NCBI RefSeq assembly: GCF_001598335.1
Contig: NZ_BCYT01000004.1
Location: 124,001 to 188,000, forward strand
Direction of reading: 5' to 3'
From: Sphingobium abikonense NBRC 16140
GTDB lineage: Bacteria; Pseudomonadota; Alphaproteobacteria; Sphingomonadales; Sphingomonadaceae
Length of the DNA: 64,000 nt
In this document: piece after piece, positions 7,690 to 16,290 of the stretch
Position numbering within the stretch: position 1 is the stretch's first letter
Layout: each line of letters begins with the position of its first letter
Translations under genes and position numbers: made by a program
The notes under the pieces: model-generated
Told to the model about the DNA's origin: nothing
Database searches by the model: none
What the model saw: the letters and a program-made list of their open reading frames with translations, nothing else

Positions 7690-9207
7690 TCATTGCCCGA
7701 AGTTGCACTGGCGCGCCAGAGCGACCGCCTCGCGTGCTGCAGCCAATAGCGCCCCGCTTTTCGCTTCGCATTCGCGCTGCTCATATTCGGCGTTGGAATC
7801 CGCGACGATCCCCGCGCCCGCCTGTACATGCATGACGCCGTCCTTCAGCACGGCCGTGCGCAGCACGATGCAACTGTCCATATTGCCGTCCGGCCCGAAA
7901 TAGCCGACGCCGCCGGCGTAGGCGCCACGCGTCTCATGTTCCAGTTCCGCGATGATCTCGCAAGCCCGCACCTTGGGCGCGCCCGATACCGTGCCCGCGG
8001 GGAATCCGGCGAACAGCGCATCAATGGCGTCCTTGCCATCGGCCAGTTGCCCGACGACGTTGGATACGATGTGCATGACATGGCTGTAAAATTCGACGCT
8101 GTAGCTTTCCGTCACCGTGACCGACCCGGCGGCCGCCACGCGCCCGACGTCGTTTCGGCCCAGGTCCAGCAGCATCAGATGCTCGGCCCGCTCCTTGGGG
8201 TCCGCAAGCAGGCTTTCTCGGTTGGCCGCGTCCTCGACCGCATTTTTGCCGCGGGGGCGCGTCCCGGCGATCGGACGGATCGTCACTTCGCCATCGCGCG
8301 CGCGCACCAATATTTCGGGGCTGGACCCGATCAGTGCAAATCCGGGCAGGTCGAGATAATAGAGGAAGGGAGACGGATTGATACGCCGCAACGCGCGATA
8401 CAGGGCGATCGGCGGCAAGGTGAAGGGGCTGGTGAAGCGTTGCGCCAGCACGACCTGAAATATGTCCCCGGCGACGATATAGTCCTTCGCCGCTTCCACC
8501 ATCTGCGCGTAACGTTCGGGGGGCAAGATGGGCGTAACGGCAATATCGGCGATCTCGTTTGCGGACGAGTCGGCAGGGATGGGGGCCGCGAGCCGCGCGG
8601 CGGTCGCGTCGATCCGCTCGAGCGCGTCGGAGATGGCGCGATCGACGTCAGTGAAGCTGCCCCTCCAAACGGGCGCGACGATGTAGAGGGCGTCGGCCAG
8701 CCGGTCGAACACTAGGATTACCGTTGGCCGCACGAACAACATGTCGGGCACACCGATCGGGTTCGGAGTCGGACGGGGCAGTTTTTCGACCAGCCCCACC
8801 GTCTCATAACCAAAATATCCGACCAGGCAGGCCAGCGCTGGCGGCAGCGCGGGGTCCATCTCCGCCCGGCATTCGGCGACAAGGGCGCGTAGCGCGTCGA
8901 GCGCGCTGTCCGTTTGCGGTACGAACGCATCACGATCCGTCGCCCATTGCCGATTGATTTCGGCCTGCTGGCCATTGGCCCTGAAAACCAGGTCAGGGGC
9001 AAGGCCGATCAGGCTATGTCGTCCGCGCACGGAACCGCCTTCGACCGATTCCAGCAGATAATCGCCGCGATCGGGTTCGAACAATTTGAGCGCGGCGGAA
9101 ATAGGCGTGTCGGTATCCGCAATCTGCCGCCGCCAGATCAGCGCCGACTCACCGCGCGATAAGGCCGCGCGTGCAGCGGCAATGCCGTCATTCCCCCCAT
9201 CCGCCAT
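7690..9207 (-). CDS. trpE: Anthranilate synthase component I
   Basis: A 505-residue chorismate-binding enzyme that forms anthranilate from chorismate with ammonia supplied by TrpG, the first step of tryptophan synthesis. Visible motifs are LLESVEGG, the N-terminal LLES element that binds tryptophan for feedback inhibition; IRPIAGTRPRG; LLDLGRNDVGRV; and GTVSGAPKVRACEII. TrpG is not in the window. ATG 9207 lies two bases after the ppiD stop, so the genes are co-transcribed. No leader peptide or attenuator is visible between them, so control is probably by feedback and by the upstream ppiD promoter. Confidence 0.95.
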   Translation of the reverse strand: MADGGNDGIAAARAALSRGESALIWRRQIADTDTPISAALKLFEPDRGDYLLESVEGGSVRGRHSLIGLAPDLVFRANGQQAEINRQWATDRDAFVPQTDSALDALRALVAECRAEMDPALPPALACLVGYFGYETVGLVEKLPRPTPNPIGVPDMLFVRPTVILVFDRLADALYIVAPVWRGSFTDVDRAISDALERIDATAARLAAPIPADSSANEIADIAVTPILPPERYAQMVEAAKDYIVAGDIFQVVLAQRFTSPFTLPPIALYRALRRINPSPFLYYLDLPGFALIGSSPEILVRARDGEVTIRPIAGTRPRGKNAVEDAANRESLLADPKERAEHLMLLDLGRNDVGRVAAAGSVTVTESYSVEFYSHVMHIVSNVVGQLADGKDAIDALFAGFPAGTVSGAPKVRACEIIAELEHETRGAYAGGVGYFGPDGNMDSCIVLRTAVLKDGVMHVQAGAGIVADSNAEYEQRECEAKSGALLAAAREAVALARQCNFGQ

Positions 9208-9209
9208 AT

Positions 9210-11162
9210 TTACTGGCCGCCGCTATTGTTTGCAGCCAGTGCAGCGCGCACCTGCTCGACGGCCTTGGGGTTCCGCGTCACGCCCAGTTCCTTTTCGACC
9301 GCGCGTTCGAACTGCTCGCCATATTCCTGGCCAATCACCTCACCCATCTGGTCGCGCACCTGCGCCAGCAACTGGGGATTGTCCTTCGCGTCGCCGCGCT
9401 CGATCTTGGTCAACTGGACCACGAAATAGCCGCGGCCTTCGCTGATCGGCAGCGTCTTGACGCTGTTTTCCGCCATGGCGAACAGGATCGACACTTCCGC
9501 CGGCGGGCGCTGTTCGGCGCGCATGATGTCGGCGCGGCGGCCGCCCAGCGTCTGCGGCGCGGGCAGCTTGACGCCCGCCTGGCTGATCGCGTCCGCCAGC
9601 TTCGTGCCCTTCGCCACCTTGGCGCGGATCTGTTCCGCCAGCGCCTTGGCCTTCTGGTTGCCGGCATTCAGCTTATATTGCGCCTGCACCAGCGGCTTGA
9701 CCTCGGCCAGCGGCGGCGGGGCCGCGGCGATGATCTGCCCGGGCGCGATCAGCGCATAGCGCTTGTCGGGCGTGATCGGCACCAGTTGCGCGTCATCATC
9801 CGCGCTCATGGCGAAAGCCGGGGCAAGCAGCGGCTGAACATCCGCAGGGGCGACATAGGCCATGTCCTTCACCTGCTTGCCGGTCGCCAGCAGCGGCGGG
9901 GTGGTCTCAAGCGTCAGGCCGTTATCCTTGGCCACTTCATCGAAGGTCCCGCCATCTGCGATCTGATCCTCCAGCTTGGCGGTGAAATCGTCAAGCAGCT
10001 GCTTTTCCTTCTGCACGCGCAGCACCTTGACGATTTCGTCACGCACGGTGGTCAGCGGCCGGGCAGGCTTGTCCTGCACGGCGGTCACGCGCAGCAGCAG
10101 CCAGCCAAGCGGACCACGCACTGGCCCGACCAGTTCGCCCTGCTTGGCGGCGAAAACCGCGTCGGCCACGGCCTTGCTCGTCGCGCTGGTCAACTGGGCG
10201 CGGCTTTGCGCGTCCAGCGAGGATACCGACAGGCCGGCGCCCTGGGCCGCCTGCGGCAGGGACTTGCCCGCCTTCACCTGCGCGGCGATCGCCTTCGCGC
10301 CCGCCTCCGTCGGCAGCACAAGCTGTTCGACACTGCGGTTCTCGCTCGCCGCATAATTCGCCTTGTTCTGATTATAGTAGGCGCTGATCTCCGCGTCGCT
10401 CGGCGCCGAGGCCTGCGCGAAACGGTCTGCGTCAATCACGGCATAGCGGATGCGGCGCTGTTCGGGGATGGTGAAGCGGTCGCTGTTCTTCTTGTAAAAG
10501 TCAGCCAGCTGCGCGTCGGTCGGGTCCTTGTCGTCCAGGAACGCGACGGCCGGAATGGCGGCAACCTGGCCCTGCCGCGCTTCGAGCAGCAGCGAGGCAT
10601 AGGGCAGCACCAGATTTTCCGACGGACGCGCGCCGATGCCGATGGGCGCCAGCAACTGGCGCTGCAGGATTTCGCGGCTGATATCGTCGCGCAACGCCTG
10701 TTCGCTCAGCCGCTCGCGCGCCAGGAGGGCGCGGAAATTATCATTGCTGAAATTGCCAGCCGCATCCTGAAACGCAGGGATCTGCGCAATCTGGGCGTCG
10801 ACCAGGCGCTTGGAAATATGAATGCCCTGATCATCGGCATAGGCGCGCAGCGCCAGTGATTGCACCAGCTGGTCGAACACCTGCGCGCCGCCGCCTTGCG
10901 CGAAAAATTCGCCGATCTGCAGCTCGGGGTTCGAGCGGCGCGCATTTTCAAACACGCGCTGCACCCGGTCCTGCAATTCGGCGGTGGTCAGCTTGTATCC
11001 CTTGGCCTTGGCCGCTGTTCCGCCGCCCGACAGGCTCGCGCCGCCAAACTGGCCACTGGTCACATCGCCCAGGATGAAGGCGGCGGCGATGACGCCCAGG
11101 AACAGGATCGCGAAGATCGCGCCGAACTTGGAATGGATGATGCGGCGAAAGACAGAAAGCAT
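9210..11162 (-). CDS. ppiD: SurA N-terminal domain / PpiD-like periplasmic folding factor
   Basis: A 650-residue protein beginning MLSVFRRIIHSKFGAIFAIL, with a short cytoplasmic stretch and one transmembrane helix (about 14-32) as in PpiD. A SurA_N-type chaperone region follows, then a parvulin-like PpiC domain (about 250-370) and a C-terminal region. PpiD proteins anchor in the inner membrane near the Sec translocon and assist proteins leaving it. ATG 11162 is chosen because upstream sequence in the same frame has no family match. Whether the parvulin domain is an active isomerase cannot be told. trpE follows by two bases, a ppiD-trpE order common in alphaproteobacteria. Confidence 0.9.
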   Translation of the reverse strand: MLSVFRRIIHSKFGAIFAILFLGVIAAAFILGDVTSGQFGGASLSGGGTAAKAKGYKLTTAELQDRVQRVFENARRSNPELQIGEFFAQGGGAQVFDQLVQSLALRAYADDQGIHISKRLVDAQIAQIPAFQDAAGNFSNDNFRALLARERLSEQALRDDISREILQRQLLAPIGIGARPSENLVLPYASLLLEARQGQVAAIPAVAFLDDKDPTDAQLADFYKKNSDRFTIPEQRRIRYAVIDADRFAQASAPSDAEISAYYNQNKANYAASENRSVEQLVLPTEAGAKAIAAQVKAGKSLPQAAQGAGLSVSSLDAQSRAQLTSATSKAVADAVFAAKQGELVGPVRGPLGWLLLRVTAVQDKPARPLTTVRDEIVKVLRVQKEKQLLDDFTAKLEDQIADGGTFDEVAKDNGLTLETTPPLLATGKQVKDMAYVAPADVQPLLAPAFAMSADDDAQLVPITPDKRYALIAPGQIIAAAPPPLAEVKPLVQAQYKLNAGNQKAKALAEQIRAKVAKGTKLADAISQAGVKLPAPQTLGGRRADIMRAEQRPPAEVSILFAMAENSVKTLPISEGRGYFVVQLTKIERGDAKDNPQLLAQVRDQMGEVIGQEYGEQFERAVEKELGVTRNPKAVEQVRAALAANNSGGQ

Positions 11163-11364
11163 GAAAATGTCCGAACTACAGGCGGTATGGCGGCCCGCTT
11201 TAAGGGCGGAACGGCGCGGCGGCAAGGCTTGGGCTGGACAAATGCGCGATGCCCGTCCATCGCATTTGCCTGGCGCCCGCGCATGTCTTGGAGGCGCCGC
11301 ATCCCGATGCGGCGATGACGTGCGGGGGCGCTGCGTGCAGCAATAAACATAGGGGACTTGGCGG
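11163..11364. promoter_or_regulatory. Divergent ppiD / tpiA intergenic region with two hairpins
   Basis: This 202-base gap must hold promoters in both directions. Two inverted repeats are visible: AAAT-GC-GCGATG (11240-11251) with CATCGCATTT (11258-11267), which has a two-base bulge, and CGCCGCAT/ATGCGGCG (11295-11302 and 11307-11314) around the loop CCCG. Neither has a T tract, so they could be operators or leader structures. No gene was seen. Confidence 0.4.
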
Positions 11365-12126
11365 ATGAACAGGCGCAAGCTGGTTGTCGGCAACTGGAAG
11401 ATGAACGGGATGCGCGCGCATCTGGATGAAGTGGAAGCGATCGGCCGTGTCGCGGCGGCGCATCCTGACGTCGAAGTGGGGCTTTGCCTGCCGGCGACTC
11501 TCATCATGGCGGGGTCCGAACGGCGCGGCGCGGCCTTCATCGGTGCGCAAAATTGCCATATGGATATCAGCGGCGCCTATACCGGCTCGCTGTCTGCCGA
11601 CATGCTGGCCGAAGCCGGCGCGACATGGGTCATCACAGGTCATAGCGAGCGGCGTGAGGCGCGGGGCGAAACCAATGCCGACATCGCGGCCAAATCGGTG
11701 GCTGCGCACAAGGCGGGCATCAATGTCATCCTGTGCGTCGGCGAAACGCTGGCCGTTCGCGATGCCGGTCGCGCCGAACAGGTGGTCGCGGATCAGTTGC
11801 TCGCCTCCCTGCCCGAAGGCGCGGCGGCGGACTGGCTCGCGGTCGCCTATGAGCCGATCTGGGCGATCGGCACCGGCCGCATCCCGACCATGGAGGCTGT
11901 TGCGACCATGCATGCCGCCTTGCGCAAGGCGCTGGCGAGCCGGATCGGTGCGGAGGCTGACAAGATGCGCATTCTTTATGGCGGGTCGATGAATGGCGAC
12001 AATGCGGCCGACCTGATGGGGCTGGCGGATGTGGATGGCGGACTGGTCGGCGGCGCAAGCCTATCGGCCGCCAAATTCGCGCCGATCATCGAAGCGGCCG
12101 ACCAGCGGATGAAGGCGGCCGCCTGA
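11365..12126 (+). CDS. tpiA: Triosephosphate isomerase
   Basis: A 253-residue glycolytic enzyme interconverting dihydroxyacetone phosphate and glyceraldehyde 3-phosphate. The catalytic lysine is in VGNWKMNG (about residues 8-15), the histidine in ITGHSERRE and the base glutamate in VAYEPIWAIGTGR, which continues into the flexible loop. The phosphate-binding elements LYGGSMNGDN and GLVGGASL are also present. GGGGAC lies 10-11 bases before ATG 11365. It heads a plus-strand series tpiA-secG-pyrG, but hairpins and gaps between them suggest separate or partly separated transcripts. Confidence 0.97.
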   Translation: MNRRKLVVGNWKMNGMRAHLDEVEAIGRVAAAHPDVEVGLCLPATLIMAGSERRGAAFIGAQNCHMDISGAYTGSLSADMLAEAGATWVITGHSERREARGETNADIAAKSVAAHKAGINVILCVGETLAVRDAGRAEQVVADQLLASLPEGAAADWLAVAYEPIWAIGTGRIPTMEAVATMHAALRKALASRIGAEADKMRILYGGSMNGDNAADLMGLADVDGGLVGGASLSAAKFAPIIEAADQRMKAAA

Positions 12127-12192
12127 CCTTATAAGGTCCGTCTACTTGGAGCAAAATCGAGAAGCGGGAAGCGCCTTACCAGCGTTTCCCGC
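12125..12192 (+). terminator. Palindrome and strong hairpin after tpiA
   Basis: A perfect palindrome GACCTTATAAGGTC (12125-12138) overlaps the tpiA stop codon. It is followed by GCGGGAAGCGC (12164-12174) pairing with GCGTTTCCCGC (12182-12192), an 11-base stem with one G-U pair and a seven-base loop. There is no T run, so termination is uncertain. The remaining bases up to secG (12193-12302) show no gene. Confidence 0.4.
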
Positions 12193-12302
12193 CTGCGCTT
12201 GAAACAAGAGGATGGTAAGCAGATTCCCTCACAGGTTGCCCCCGCGCGCCTTCGTCGCTATGTGCCCGCCAACGCAATTTTCTTGTCCCGGACACCTGTC
12301 GC

Positions 12303-12671
12303 ATGTTCACCTTCCTCCTCGTCGTGCAGGCGATCATCGCCGCCTTGCTGGTTACCGTCATCCTGATGCAGAAATCGGAAGGCGGTGGCCTGGGCGTCGG
12401 CGGCAGTCCCGCGGGTTTTATGTCGGCACGCGGCGCGGCGGATTTCCTGACGCGCTCGACCACGATCCTCGCCAGCATCTTCGTGCTGTTGTCGATCGTC
12501 ATGGCGGTGATCGCATCGGTGCGTCACGCCCCCAGCGACATTGATACCTCGCTGGTGAAGCAGGCGCCCGCAACGCAGAGCGCGCCGACGACCACCGATC
12601 CGCTGGCTGGCGCTGCCGCCAATGCGGCGTCCGCGCCCGCGTCCAACGACGCGGTTCCGCTCGCCAACTAA
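12303..12671 (+). CDS. secG: Preprotein translocase subunit SecG
   Basis: A 122-residue membrane protein with two transmembrane helices (about 3-20 and 55-75) flanking the conserved ILMQKSEGGGLG loop near residues 20-31. SecG assists SecYE and SecA in protein export. The C-terminal 45 residues are an Ala/Thr/Pro-rich low-complexity tail, common in alphaproteobacterial SecG. Position before pyrG matches many alphaproteobacteria. No strong Shine-Dalgarno is visible before ATG 12303. Confidence 0.93.
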   Translation: MFTFLLVVQAIIAALLVTVILMQKSEGGGLGVGGSPAGFMSARGAADFLTRSTTILASIFVLLSIVMAVIASVRHAPSDIDTSLVKQAPATQSAPTTTDPLAGAAANAASAPASNDAVPLAN

Positions 12672-12701
12672 ACCTTCCGCCGATCTTCCGATCTTTTTTT
12701 G

Positions 12702-12723
12702 AGCGCGCGTGGATTCGCGCGCT
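12702..12723 (+). terminator. Weak terminator-like hairpin after secG
   Basis: AGCGCGCG (12702-12709) pairs with CGCGCGCT (12716-12723) around TGGATT. The following TGCCCTTTGTTGTTT is only loosely T-rich. It could end part of secG transcription or act as a leader element for pyrG. Confidence 0.4.
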
Positions 12724-12761
12724 TGCCCTTTGTTGTTTCGAAAGGCTAAGCCTCTCCTCCC

Positions 12762-14393
12762 ATGACGCGGTATATTTTCATCACCGGCGGCGTGGTTTCC
12801 TCGCTTGGCAAGGGCCTGATGGCCGCTTCGCTCGCAGCCCTTCTGCAAGCGCGAGGTTTCCGTGTGCGAATCCGGAAATTCGACCCCTATCTCAACGTCG
12901 ATCCGGGCACGATGAGCCCCTACCAGCATGGCGAAGTCTATGTCACCGACGACGGGGCGGAGACGGATCTCGACCTTGGCCATTATGAGCGGTTCACCGG
13001 CGTGTCCGCGCGCCAGTCGGACAATGTGACGCAGGGGCGCGTCTATCAGACGATCATCCAGCGCGAACGGCGCGGCGATTATCTGGGCGCGACGGTGCAG
13101 GTGATCCCGCACGTCACGGACGAGATCAAGGCGTTCGCGACGGCCGATACCGACGACCTGGACTTTGTACTGTGCGAAATTGGCGGCACCGTTGGCGACA
13201 TCGAATCGCTGCCCTTCATGGAAGCGATTCGCCAGCTGCATAACGACCTGGATCGTGGCCAGTCGATTTTCGTCCATGTGACGCTGGTGCCTTATATCGC
13301 CGCGGCCGGCGAACTGAAGACGAAGCCGACGCAGCGCAGCGTGCGCGACCTCACCTCGCTTGGCATCCAGCCCGATATTTTGCTGTGCCGCTGTGAGCAT
13401 CCTTTGCCCGACAGCGAGCGCAAGAAGATCGCGCTCTTCTGCAATGTCCGCCCCGAAGCGGTCATCCCCGCGCGTGATGCCAAAAGCATCTATGCGGTGC
13501 CCGAACAATATCATGCCGAAGGGCTGGACCGCGAAGTCCTGCGCGCCTTTGGTATTCAGGACGCGCCGCCGCCCAAGCTCGATCGTTGGGTCGATATCAT
13601 GGACCGCCAGCTCAATCCCGAAGGGGAAGTGACGATTGGCGTTGTCGGCAAATATGTCGGCCTGCTCGACGCCTACAAATCGCTCTATGAGGCGCTCAAC
13701 CATGGCGGCCTTGCCAACCGGGTGAAGGTCAACGTCAAGTGGATCGACGCGGAACTGTTCGAGAAGGGCGACGACCTTGCGGCCAGTCTGGAACCCATGC
13801 ACGGCATTCTCGTGCCCGGCGGCTTTGGCGTGCGCGGCTCGGAAGGCAAGATCGCATCGGTCAAGTTCGCGCGTGAACGCAATGTGCCCTTCTTCGGCAT
13901 TTGCCTTGGCATGCAGATGGCCTGCATCGAAGGGGCGCGGAACACGGCCGGCATTCCCGACGCGTCCACCACCGAATTTGGCGAGACGTCAGAACCGGTC
14001 GTCGGCCTCATCACCGAATGGATGAGCGCGGAAGGTTTGCAGAAGCGCACCGCCGAGACCGATCTGGGCGGCACGATGCGGCTGGGGGCCTATCCCGCCA
14101 AGCTGACCGGCAACAGCGTGGTCGCAGGCATTTACGGCGTCGATGACATCAGCGAACGGCATCGCCACCGCTATGAAGTCAATGCGGGCTATCGCGAGCG
14201 GCTGGAAAAGGGCGGCCTGATTTTCTCGGGTATGTCGCCGGACGGCACGCTGCCCGAAATCGTCGAGCGACCCGATCATCCCTGGTTCGTCGGTGTGCAG
14301 TTCCATCCGGAACTCAAGTCCAAGCCCTTCGACCCGCACCCGCTCTTCGCCAGCTTCATCGAAGCGGCGGTCAAGCAGAGCCGGTTGGTCTGA
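12762..14393 (+). CDS. pyrG: CTP synthase
   Basis: A 543-residue enzyme making CTP from UTP, ATP and glutamine. The N-terminal synthase domain starts [18 protein letters not shown], the P-loop-like motif of this family, and includes [12 protein letters not shown]. The C-terminal class I glutamine amidotransferase domain has the nucleophile cysteine in [11 protein letters not shown] and the His-Glu pair in [10 protein letters not shown]. Length and motifs are complete. It converges on the sugar dehydrogenase gene across a short GC palindrome. Confidence 0.98.
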   Translation: MTRYIFITGGVVSSLGKGLMAASLAALLQARGFRVRIRKFDPYLNVDPGTMSPYQHGEVYVTDDGAETDLDLGHYERFTGVSARQSDNVTQGRVYQTIIQRERRGDYLGATVQVIPHVTDEIKAFATADTDDLDFVLCEIGGTVGDIESLPFMEAIRQLHNDLDRGQSIFVHVTLVPYIAAAGELKTKPTQRSVRDLTSLGIQPDILLCRCEHPLPDSERKKIALFCNVRPEAVIPARDAKSIYAVPEQYHAEGLDREVLRAFGIQDAPPPKLDRWVDIMDRQLNPEGEVTIGVVGKYVGLLDAYKSLYEALNHGGLANRVKVNVKWIDAELFEKGDDLAASLEPMHGILVPGGFGVRGSEGKIASVKFARERNVPFFGICLGMQMACIEGARNTAGIPDASTTEFGETSEPVVGLITEWMSAEGLQKRTAETDLGGTMRLGAYPAKLTGNSVVAGIYGVDDISERHRHRYEVNAGYRERLEKGGLIFSGMSPDGTLPEIVERPDHPWFVGVQFHPELKSKPFDPHPLFASFIEAAVKQSRLV

Positions 14394-14404
14394 TACGAAA
14401 CGTC

Positions 14405-14424
14405 ACCCCAGCCGCGGCTGGGGT
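14405..14424. terminator. GC palindrome between convergent pyrG and sugar dehydrogenase genes
   Basis: ACCCCAGCCGCGGCTGGGGT is a perfect 20-base palindrome between two convergent stop codons. It has no clear T tract on either strand, so it is only a possible bidirectional terminator. Confidence 0.45.
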
Positions 14425-14430
14425 AACTGT

Positions 14431-15570
14431 TTAGCCTGTCGGCGTCAGTTTCAGCATGCGCCCTTGCGATCCCTGGCCGCCATCTTCCAACAGCCACAAT
14501 GCGCCGTCCGGCCCCTGTTCGACTTCGCGGATGCGGGCACCCATGTCCCACTGGTCCGCCTTCGACGCCTTTTCGCCGTCCAGCTTGACCCTCACCAGGC
14601 TTTGGCTGGACAGGCCGCCTATGAACAGGCTGTTCTTCCATTGCGGGAACATATCAGCCGAATAGTAAAGCAATCCGGCCGGCGAAATGACCGGGTTCCA
14701 GCTGACCTTCGGCGCTTCGAAGCCATCGCCGGGCGCATGATCGGGGATCGGTCTGCCATCATAATGGTCGCCGTTCGACACTTTGGGATAGCCATAATTG
14801 AGGCCCGGCTTGATCAGGTTCACCTCGTCGCCGCCCTTCGGCCCCATTTCCTGTTCCCAGAGCCGCCCGCCCTTGTCGAACGCGATCCCCAGCAGATTGC
14901 GGTGGCCATAGGACCAGATGGCAGGATCAAATCCCTGCGCGGCGAGCGGGTTGCCGGCTGCCGGCGTACCGTCGGGATTGAGGCGCAGCACCTTGCCGAG
15001 CGTCGCCTTGGGGTCCTGCGCTGGATCAAACTTCTGTCGTTCGCCATTGGTGAAGAACAGATATTGGCCATCGGGTGAAAAGGCGATCCGCCCCGAATAA
15101 TGGCCATTGCCCTCGACATAGGGGCTGGCGCGGAAAATCACCGTTACGTCATCCAGCGCCGTCGTCCCGTCGCTCGCCTGATTGAACTGTCCTCTGGCCA
15201 GCGCGACGCCCTTGGCGCCGTTGCGGGCTTCGGAAAAGCTGAAATAGACCGTCTTGTCCTGCCCGAATTCGGGCGACAGGACCACGTCCATCAGCCCGCC
15301 TTGACCGGCGCTGTCGACGGCGGGAATTCCGGACACGGGGATTTTCGTCCCGTTCTTTGGATCGAACAGGATCATGTCTCCCGCCTTTTCCGTGACCAGC
15401 GCGCGGCCGTCCGGCAGGAAGGTCATGGCCCAGGGCGAATCGAAATCGGCGATGATCGATGTCTTGAACGGCTTGTCGGCCGAATTGGTGGAATTCTGGC
15501 CCGTTGCATTGTCCGCCGAGCAGGCGATCAGGACGAAGGGCAGGGCAGCAAGCGGAAGGCGGCGCATCAT
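14431..15570 (-). CDS. PQQ-dependent aldose sugar dehydrogenase family lipoprotein (YliI-like)
   Basis: A 379-residue exported protein. The N-terminus is a lipoprotein signal with lipobox LIAC (cysteine at about 17). The rest is a six-bladed beta-propeller of the GSDH/sorbosone dehydrogenase family, with DSPWAMTFLPDGRALVTEK, GLMDVVLSPEF, GHYSGRIAFSPDG, YGHRNLLGIAF and a WEQEMGPKGGDEVN segment that in YliI-type enzymes contributes to the PQQ/Ca site. It probably oxidises aldoses in the periplasm, with PQQ supplied in trans. ATG 15570 has GGAGA upstream; an in-frame TTG three codons earlier is less likely. It is divergent from rimP. Confidence 0.88.
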   Translation of the reverse strand: MMRRLPLAALPFVLIACSADNATGQNSTNSADKPFKTSIIADFDSPWAMTFLPDGRALVTEKAGDMILFDPKNGTKIPVSGIPAVDSAGQGGLMDVVLSPEFGQDKTVYFSFSEARNGAKGVALARGQFNQASDGTTALDDVTVIFRASPYVEGNGHYSGRIAFSPDGQYLFFTNGERQKFDPAQDPKATLGKVLRLNPDGTPAAGNPLAAQGFDPAIWSYGHRNLLGIAFDKGGRLWEQEMGPKGGDEVNLIKPGLNYGYPKVSNGDHYDGRPIPDHAPGDGFEAPKVSWNPVISPAGLLYYSADMFPQWKNSLFIGGLSSQSLVRVKLDGEKASKADQWDMGARIREVEQGPDGALWLLEDGGQGSQGRMLKLTPTG

Positions 15571-15751
15571 TGTCTCCAATGTCGACAGGGCGATCGATAT
15601 GGCTGCTAGAATGAGCCATCACGAATAATGTTGCAGATATTCGACGCTCCGCCTATATCAGCAATGCTTCCTTACATCGTCAAACATGTCGGGGTCGCGG
15701 GCGGATGCTCGCGGCGACGCGGAAGCGCGCATGATAGTTTCTGGAGATCGC

Positions 15752-16276
15752 ATGGCGGACATCGCCGCATTGACCGCTTTGATCGAACCCGAGGTAAGGG
15801 CCCTGGGCTTTGACCTTGTGCGCATCAAGCTGTTCGGGTCGGGCGACGATTATACGCTGCAGATCATGGCGGAAAATCCCAGGACCAAACAGCTGGTTAT
15901 CGAGGATTGCGCCACCATCTCCCGCCGCCTCTCGGATGTGCTGGATGAAGCCGACCCGATCGAGGAGGCCTACCGTCTGGAAGTCAGTTCGCCCGGCATC
16001 GACCGGCCGTTGACGCGCCTCCACGATTTCCAGGAATGGGCCGGGCATGAGGCGAAGATCGCCGCGCGCGAAATCGTGTCGGGCCACAAGAGCTTCCGCG
16101 GTGTGGTCAACGGCGTGGACGGGGAGGAGATACTCTTCACCGACGCCAAGTCCGGCGCCGTCCGAATCCCTTTCGCACTGGTCGACGAAGCCAAGCTGCT
16201 GCTGACCGACGCATTGATTGCTGCTAGTATGCCGCTCTCCTCCGATGGGGCGGACGAATTTGAAACCGAAGAATAA
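15752..16276 (+). CDS. rimP: Ribosome maturation factor RimP
   Basis: A 174-residue protein starting MADIAALTALIEPEVRALGF, with the conserved LEVSSPGIDRPL motif near residue 80 and a C-terminal small beta domain containing ILFTDAKSG and IPFALVDEAKL. RimP helps 30S subunit maturation. ATG 15752 has GGAG about eight bases upstream; the longer frame from 15686 has no family match. It begins the rimP-nusA-infB-rbfA operon, 14 bases before nusA. The 15571-15751 gap must contain the operon promoter. Confidence 0.95.
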   Translation: MADIAALTALIEPEVRALGFDLVRIKLFGSGDDYTLQIMAENPRTKQLVIEDCATISRRLSDVLDEADPIEEAYRLEVSSPGIDRPLTRLHDFQEWAGHEAKIAAREIVSGHKSFRGVVNGVDGEEILFTDAKSGAVRIPFALVDEAKLLLTDALIAASMPLSSDGADEFETEE

Positions 16277-16290
16277 GGGTTCATAAAGTC

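Noticed and set aside
9171..10859. 562-residue ORF on the plus strand opposite ppiD
   Set aside because: It is a high-GC shadow: Arg/Gln/His-rich with no recognisable domain, and the minus-strand frame encodes a complete PpiD.
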